10,366 bases of DNA from positions 1 to 10,366 of the forward strand of contig DJKK01000211.1 of assembly GCA_002434595.1 (NCBI GenBank). Reading direction: 5' to 3'. Under the pieces are notes generated by a model. That model was not told the DNA's origin. It did no database searches and saw only the letters and a list, made by a program, of their open reading frames with translations. The stretch comes from Alphaproteobacteria bacterium UBA6544. GTDB lineage: Bacteria > Pseudomonadota > Alphaproteobacteria > UBA8366. The number at the start of each line of letters is the position of its first letter. The first letter of the stretch is position 1. The translations under genes and the position numbers were made by a program. Below are positions 6,277 through 10,366 of this stretch, one piece after another.

Positions 6277-7388
6277 TTCGTATTCAGTTCCTCCCGGACA
6301 CGCTCGGCGATTGCAAGAGATGCGGTTAGACCAGGTGATTCTATTCCGAGCAGATTGACCAGGCCAGGAATGCCGTGAGCCCGCGGACCCTGCACGACAA
6401 AGTCTGCCGCCTCCTCGCCTGGCCCCGTTATCTTAGGCCGTATTCCGCAGTAACCGGGGACCAAAGCACCATCCTCCAGACCCGGCCAGTAGGTCCGGAC
6501 TGCATCATAGAACTTATCTGAGCGTTCGGGGTCGACCGAATATTCGATGTCGTCCACCCACTCCACATCGGGACCGAACCTAGCCTGTCCGCCAAGGTCA
6601 ATGGTAATATGAACACCGAGCCCTCCAGGTTCAGGCACCGGATAAATCAGTCGGGAAAAGGGCGACTTACCAATCAGGGAGTAGTAGTTACCCTTGGCAT
6701 AATAGGCCGTCGGCGTATGCTCGGACGGAAATCCATCAAACTGCTTCAGAAGTGTCGGCGCATGCAGGCCAGCGCTATTTACCAATAATTCGCATGTGAG
6801 GCGCATAGGCGTCTCGCCGCCGACTTCCAGTTCTATCCCATCTTCGCGAACAACGCCGCCGATGACAGGACTCATGAACGCGATCATGGCGCCGTGGTCT
6901 TCCGCTTCCCCCTGATAGGCGAGCATGACCCCATGACTGTCGATGATACCCGTCGACGGCGATAGCAGAGCCGATACACAGTTGAGTTCCGGCTCCAGTG
7001 CGGTCGCCTCGTTACCGCTCAGCATTTCGAGATCACCCACACCGTTTGCTGAGGCTTTACCCTGAATTTCCTTCAAGGTATCGATTTGATCGGGCAACGT
7101 CGCAACGATCAACTTCGTGCATCTACGAAACTCAATGCCCCGTTCCTCGCAATACTGATAGAGGCGTTTCTTGCCTTCGACACAAAACAGGGCCTTCAAG
7201 CTGCCTTTCGGATAGTAGATACCGGCGTGGATGACCTCGCTGTTTCGGGAGCTCGTCTCGCTCCCGATCATATCTGTGGCTTCAAGAACTACGACTTCAC
7301 GCCCCGCCATCGCCAATTCTCGCGCGACGGCAAGTCCCACAACACCCGCACCGATAACGACGCAATCAACCTTTTCGGATTCCGACAC
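6273..7388 (-). CDS. lhgO: FAD-dependent oxidoreductase, L-2-hydroxyglutarate oxidase-like (371 aa)
   Basis: A DAO-superfamily flavoprotein that probably oxidises L-2-hydroxyglutarate to 2-oxoglutarate. The Rossmann motif VIGAGVVG is at residues 11-18, with the ribose-binding acid E36 at the end of the second strand. SSRNSEVIHAGIYYP (46-60) is the family signature after it, and GIRPKITGPG plus LLGIESPGLTASLAIA close the FAD site near the C-terminus. The frame opens at TTG 7409, but I start at GTG 7388: GGAGG lies exactly 5 nt in front, while the longer form would bury that site in coding sequence. It is the only minus-strand gene inside a plus-strand sulfur cluster. It is convergent with the acetyltransferase (4 bp overlap) and divergent from metC (103 nt between starts). 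The exact 2-hydroxy acid substrate is inferred from family resemblance. Confidence 0.87.
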   Translation of the reverse strand: MSESEKVDCVVIGAGVVGLAVARELAMAGREVVVLEATDMIGSETSSRNSEVIHAGIYYPKGSLKALFCVEGKKRLYQYCEERGIEFRRCTKLIVATLPDQIDTLKEIQGKASANGVGDLEMLSGNEATALEPELNCVSALLSPSTGIIDSHGVMLAYQGEAEDHGAMIAFMSPVIGGVVREDGIELEVGGETPMRLTCELLVNSAGLHAPTLLKQFDGFPSEHTPTAYYAKGNYYSLIGKSPFSRLIYPVPEPGGLGVHITIDLGGQARFGPDVEWVDDIEYSVDPERSDKFYDAVRTYWPGLEDGALVPGYCGIRPKITGPGEEAADFVVQGPRAHGIPGLVNLLGIESPGLTASLAIAERVREELNTN

Positions 7389-7393
7389 GCGAT

Positions 7394-7398
7394 CCTCC
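7394..7398 (-). promoter_or_regulatory. ribosome binding site deciding the lhgO start
   Basis: On the minus strand GGAGG is followed by five bases and then GTG. This is the strongest initiation signal near the 5' end of the gene and supports the GTG start at 7388 over the in-frame TTG at 7409. Confidence 0.6.
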
Positions 7399-7491
7399 GG
7401 CAATCGCAAAACCCGCTGGCTACAGTGCCGCAGCGGTGCTTGAATGAGTCCAACGCCCTGGGGGCGACCCTATAGACCAATCGAGCGCAGT

Positions 7492-8658
7492 ATGAAAGAC
7501 GACACCATCATCACCCATTCCGGGCGACACCCATTTGATAACCACGGCGTTGTTAATCCGCCCGTTTACCATGCGTCGACGATCCTCTTCCCGACGATGG
7601 AGGAGTACTTAAATCGAAGCGAGACGTCTCGTATTCGATATGGACGACGGGGAACGCCTACAATATTCGCGCTTGAGGACGCCTTGACTGAGTTAGAAGG
7701 TGGGCCTGCCACCGGAACGACAATCGTCCCCTCGGGCCTCGCGGCGATTACCATGGCACTTATGGCATTCGTGGAAACCGGGGACCACATCCTAGTGACC
7801 GACAATACCTATGGGCCCACGCGTAGCTTTAGCACAGGCAAGCTCTCAAAGATGGGGGTCGACGCAGAGTTTTATGATCCCGCAATCGGGTCTGATATCG
7901 AACGGCTTATAAAATCAAACACAAGATTGATCTGGCTGGAATCGCCCGGCAGCCAAACCTTTGAGATGCAAGATGTCTCCGCGATCACCGAGGTTGCCCG
8001 CACCAAGGGCGTTAAGACGATGATCGATAACACCTGGAGCGGCGGCTACTACTACAAACCGCTTTCGCACGGCGTCGATGTATCCGTTCAGGCGGGTACG
8101 AAATACATCGTCGCCCACTCTGATGTCATGCTGGGATCGATTACCTGCAATGCGGATACACACGAACAGGTATTCACCTCATCGCAAAGCTTTGGCGCGT
8201 GTTCCGGGCCTGACGATGTCTATCTTGCTCTCCGCGGCCTCAGAACCATGGGTGTCCGCATGCCGCGGCATCACGAATCCGGCCTCAAGATAGCCCGTTG
8301 GCTGCAAGAACGTTCCGAGGTAATCCGCGTCATGCACCCGGGTCTGCCTCAAGATCCAAGTCACGACCTTTGGAAAAGCGATTTCACAGGAGCATCCGGC
8401 TTGTTCGGTTTCGTGGTCGAAAGCGCTGATCCCGCTAAGGCCGCAGCGATGATGGACGGTTTGAAGTATTTCGGCATGGGCTCGAGTTGGGGCGGCTTTG
8501 AAAGTCTCCTAATCCCCGCATCTCCGGAGAAAAACCGCACGGCAACCAGCTGGAATCCTGGCGGTTTCACGATGCGGATCCATGTCGGGCTTGAGGATGC
8601 TGATGACCTGATCGCCGACTTGGACTCAGGCTTCGATCGCTACAATAAAGCAGGTTAG
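7492..8658 (+). CDS. metC: cystathionine beta-lyase (388 aa)
   Basis: A PLP enzyme of the Cys/Met-metabolism family splitting cystathionine to homocysteine, pyruvate and ammonia. The N-terminus (THSGRHP, NPPVYHASTILFP) and YGRRGTPT (50-57) are those of bacterial MetC. The PLP-nitrogen acid is D179 in MIDNTWSGG, and the Schiff-base lysine is K204 in AGTKYIVAHSD. WNPGGFTMRIHVGLED (354-369) is the usual C-terminal substrate-carboxylate region. An in-frame ATG at 7444 would add 16 residues unlike the family, so I start at 7492; the ribosome binding site there is weak. The gene is divergent from lhgO and heads the metC-hisI-modA-modB unit. Together with cysK it gives the window both cysteine synthesis and the second step of transsulfuration toward methionine. 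Confidence 0.94.
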   Translation: MKDDTIITHSGRHPFDNHGVVNPPVYHASTILFPTMEEYLNRSETSRIRYGRRGTPTIFALEDALTELEGGPATGTTIVPSGLAAITMALMAFVETGDHILVTDNTYGPTRSFSTGKLSKMGVDAEFYDPAIGSDIERLIKSNTRLIWLESPGSQTFEMQDVSAITEVARTKGVKTMIDNTWSGGYYYKPLSHGVDVSVQAGTKYIVAHSDVMLGSITCNADTHEQVFTSSQSFGACSGPDDVYLALRGLRTMGVRMPRHHESGLKIARWLQERSEVIRVMHPGLPQDPSHDLWKSDFTGASGLFGFVVESADPAKAAAMMDGLKYFGMGSSWGGFESLLIPASPEKNRTATSWNPGGFTMRIHVGLEDADDLIADLDSGFDRYNKAG

Positions 8659-8660
8659 CT

Positions 8661-9050
8661 ATGGCGACCGACAAATTGCTGGAGACGATTTCGTTCGATA
8701 GCAACGGTCTCGTGCCCGCCATCGCCCAGCAGCACGACTCCGGTGAAATACTAATGATGGCATGGATGAACGTCGATTCGATCCGCGAGACGCTAGAAAC
8801 TGGCCGCGTGTGTTATTGGTCGCGCTCAAGACAGTCTCTGTGGCGAAAGGGAGAGACTTCGGGACAGGTCCAGTCACTTAAGGAATTACGCGTCGATTGC
8901 GATGGCGACACACTCCTTTTGCAAGTCGACCAAGCAGGTGTCGCCTGTCATACGGGCCGCCGATCCTGTTTTTTCCGTGCCGTGCGAAATGATGAGGTGG
9001 TCACTATTGCGGAGCAACTTGTTGATCCGGCGGACTTATATTCGAAGTAG
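8661..9050 (+). CDS. hisI: phosphoribosyl-AMP cyclohydrolase (129 aa)
   Basis: Opens the adenine ring of phosphoribosyl-AMP in the third step of histidine synthesis. The whole family pattern is visible: GLVPAIAQ (16-23), AWMN, YWSRSR (52-57), LWRKGETSG (60-68), the metal acids and cysteine DCDGD (79-83), then ACHTGRRSC with C96 and C103 completing the zinc site. The length is that of stand-alone HisI; there is no HisE domain. It begins 2 nt after the metC stop, with AGG in the metC tail as ribosome binding site, so it depends on the metC transcript. No other his gene is near, which is common for hisI in alphaproteobacteria. Its 3' end overlaps the modA start. Confidence 0.96.
   Translation: MATDKLLETISFDSNGLVPAIAQQHDSGEILMMAWMNVDSIRETLETGRVCYWSRSRQSLWRKGETSGQVQSLKELRVDCDGDTLLLQVDQAGVACHTGRRSCFFRAVRNDEVVTIAEQLVDPADLYSK
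9011..9014 (+). promoter_or_regulatory. candidate ribosome binding site of modA, inside hisI
   Basis: GGAG lies 7 nt before a TTG at 9022, which gives ModA a well-formed signal peptide. It supports that start over the ATGs at 8989/8992, which have no clear ribosome binding site. Confidence 0.4.
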
Positions 9051-9813
9051 CCGTTGGTTGGCGCTTGCCGCCGTCCTTATGGTTGGAAGTGGTGGACCAG
9101 CATTCTCCGATATTCGGCTCTTTGCTGCCGCCAGTACGACAGGTCCGCTCACCGAGATCATCGCCAAATTCCGCAATCAAACCGGGAACACCGCGGTGCC
9201 TGTCTTCGCCGCAAGTGGTTCATTGGCAAGACAAATTGCGTACGGTGCTCCGGCAGATTTATTTCTCGCGGCTCACCCGCGTTGGATGAATTGGCTCGCT
9301 TCAAAAGGTCTCCTACGCGGAGATAAACGACGGGACATAGCCCGAAACTGCTTGGTTTTAGTCCAACCAAAGAACGCGACGCCCCTGCCCGCTCTCGCGT
9401 CCACGTTTGCTGAAGCATTGGCAAAAGACCGCATCGCCATCGGCGACCCAAATTTCGTACCTGCTGGCGAATATGCGGTCTCGGCTTTGAGGCATCTCGG
9501 CATATGGGCCGAGATCGCCACCCATGCGGCGCGACTGCCGAGTGCCCGCCATGTCCTCTTCTTGGTCCAACGCGGCGAAGTCGCAGCGGGCTTGATCTAT
9601 CACTCTGATGCGAAAGATGCCGCCAACATCAAAATCGCCGAGGTGATTCCATCAAAACTCCACGATGACATTGTATATCCGTTCGCGATCATCAAAGAGA
9701 GCCACAGACCGGTGGGCGCCGAAGAATTTTTTGATTTTCTATTTACCGATTCATCCCTTGCCATATTCGAGCGTTATGGCTTCAGATCAATCGATGAGCA
9801 ATGCCCGGACTAA
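9022..9813 (+). CDS. modA: molybdate ABC transporter substrate-binding protein (263 aa)
   Basis: The periplasmic protein that captures molybdate (or tungstate) and delivers it to ModBC. With the TTG start it begins with a signal peptide: a basic stretch with RR and RSSRW, hydrophobic LALAAVLMV, then cleavage after about residue 29 (AFS, mature DIRLFAAAS). The ModA motifs FAAAS (34-38), FAASGSLARQIAYGAPADLF (62-81) and AHPRWM follow, with Ser residues placed to bind the oxyanion. The start is uncertain: in-frame ATGs at 8989/8992 give 10-11 more residues but lack a ribosome binding site. The gene overlaps hisI by 29 nt and modB by 13 nt. I see no recognisable molybdenum-cofactor riboswitch or ModE site, because the start lies inside hisI. 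Very probably molybdate, though a closely related oxyanion is possible. Confidence 0.92.
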   Translation: MIRRTYIRSSRWLALAAVLMVGSGGPAFSDIRLFAAASTTGPLTEIIAKFRNQTGNTAVPVFAASGSLARQIAYGAPADLFLAAHPRWMNWLASKGLLRGDKRRDIARNCLVLVQPKNATPLPALASTFAEALAKDRIAIGDPNFVPAGEYAVSALRHLGIWAEIATHAARLPSARHVLFLVQRGEVAAGLIYHSDAKDAANIKIAEVIPSKLHDDIVYPFAIIKESHRPVGAEEFFDFLFTDSSLAIFERYGFRSIDEQCPD

Positions 9814-10366
9814 CAGAATTCGAAACAGCTGCGCTACTACTCAGCCTTAAAGTTGCGCTGGCAAGCGTCGCCGTTTGCCTGCCTTTTGGTATAGCAGCGG
9901 CATGGCTGCTTGCTCGTGTCGAGTTTTTCGGCAAGACCGTCATCGACGCGGTACTTCATCTGCCACTAGTCGTCCCGCCGGTTGTGGTCGGCTATGTCCT
10001 GCTTCTCTTACTCGGCAGGAACGGTGCACTGGGCGCTTGGCTATACGATACATTCGGTATCACTGTCGCATTTACTTGGGTGGGAGCCGCCTTAGCGGCC
10101 AGTGTGATGGCATTCCCACTTATGGTACGTGCCATGCGTCTCTCATTAGAAGCTGTCGACCGTCGCCTTGAAGCCGCCGCCCAAACGCTTGGCGCCCCAC
10201 CACTCCGTGTATTCTTAACCGTAACACTCCCGCTGATGGCGCCAGGTATTATTGTGGGTTCAGTACTCGCATTTGCTAGAGCACTCGGCGAATTTGGAGC
10301 CACTATCACATTCGTCTCGAATATACCGGGAGAGACACAAACACTGCCCTTGGCCCTCTACAGCTT
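9801..10366 (+). CDS. modB: molybdate ABC transporter permease, 5' part (188 codons seen)
   Basis: The membrane channel subunit of the molybdate importer. The visible part holds hydrophobic segments at about 11-37, 51-72, 88-106 and 147-162. The cytoplasmic EAA loop that docks on the ATPase (EAAAQTLGAPPLRVF at 124-138, then LPLMAPGI) is followed by ALGEFGATITFVSN (161-174), a ModB signature. ModB is usually about 225-230 aa, so some 40 residues lie past the window end. The ATG at 9801 is 13 nt inside modA, the typical coupled arrangement, and the ATPase gene modC would be expected next, outside the window. Confidence 0.93.
   Translation, partial: MPGLTEFETAALLLSLKVALASVAVCLPFGIAAAWLLARVEFFGKTVIDAVLHLPLVVPPVVVGYVLLLLLGRNGALGAWLYDTFGITVAFTWVGAALAASVMAFPLMVRAMRLSLEAVDRRLEAAAQTLGAPPLRVFLTVTLPLMAPGIIVGSVLAFARALGEFGATITFVSNIPGETQTLPLALYS

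Noticed and set aside
5831..6358. A 175-codon plus-strand frame overlapping the intact GNAT gene and the end of lhgO.
   Set aside because: It is an out-of-frame shadow of the acetyltransferase. The GNAT motifs lie in the other frame and it has no ribosome binding site.
7389..7491. SAM riboswitch in the leader of metC.
   Set aside because: The gap is only about 100 bases and shared with the divergent lhgO start. I could not find the conserved pairing of SAM-I or SAM-II elements.

Overview
The window looks like a chromosomal segment of an alphaproteobacterium, most likely a Rhodospirillales-like or related lineage. The evidence is moderately GC-rich codon use, the protein flavours (a TrgB/NudF-type Nudix hydrolase and PLP enzymes of the alphaproteobacterial type) and the clustering of cysteine/methionine sulfur genes. 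I see no insertion sequence, integrase, phage gene, CRISPR array, tRNA or rRNA. Taxonomy is inferred from reading the proteins, not from a search.

Layout. On the minus strand at the left is an acyl-CoA dehydrogenase (126-1337). A gene-poor divergent region follows (1338-2004), holding several short hairpins but no convincing gene. On the plus strand comes a run of Nudix ADP-ribose pyrophosphatase (2005-2607), cysteine synthase (2686-3687), an AlaX-type alanyl-tRNA editing protein (3693-4409), a 3-mercaptopyruvate sulfurtransferase (4426-5271), a decayed YpeA-like GNAT acetyltransferase (5271-5696) and an intact GNAT acetyltransferase (5698-6276). On the minus strand is a FAD-dependent L-2-hydroxyglutarate oxidase-like protein (6273-7388) whose stop overlaps that of the acetyltransferase. 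Back on the plus strand are cystathionine beta-lyase (7492-8658), HisI (8661-9050), ModA (9022-9813) and the first 188 codons of ModB, cut by the window end (9801-10366).

How the genes fit together. CysK makes cysteine from O-acetylserine and sulfide. The mercaptopyruvate sulfurtransferase moves sulfur derived from cysteine. Cystathionine beta-lyase makes homocysteine for methionine. AlaX removes misacylated residues, chiefly serine, from tRNA-Ala, so it sits beside enzymes that use serine-derived substrates. Spacings of 5 and 16 nt, then a TAATG overlap, argue for one transcript from cysK through the sulfurtransferase and both acetyltransferase loci. A second compact unit, metC-hisI-modA-modB, has a 2 nt gap followed by overlaps. 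It links methionine, histidine and molybdate uptake by position only.

The most distinctive item is the acetyltransferase pseudogene. It has two mutually compensating frameshifts and a nonsense codon, and it still carries the ribosome binding site of the gene after it. I found no clear undescribed system. Everything else is recognisable metabolism, with a few local oddities listed as findings.
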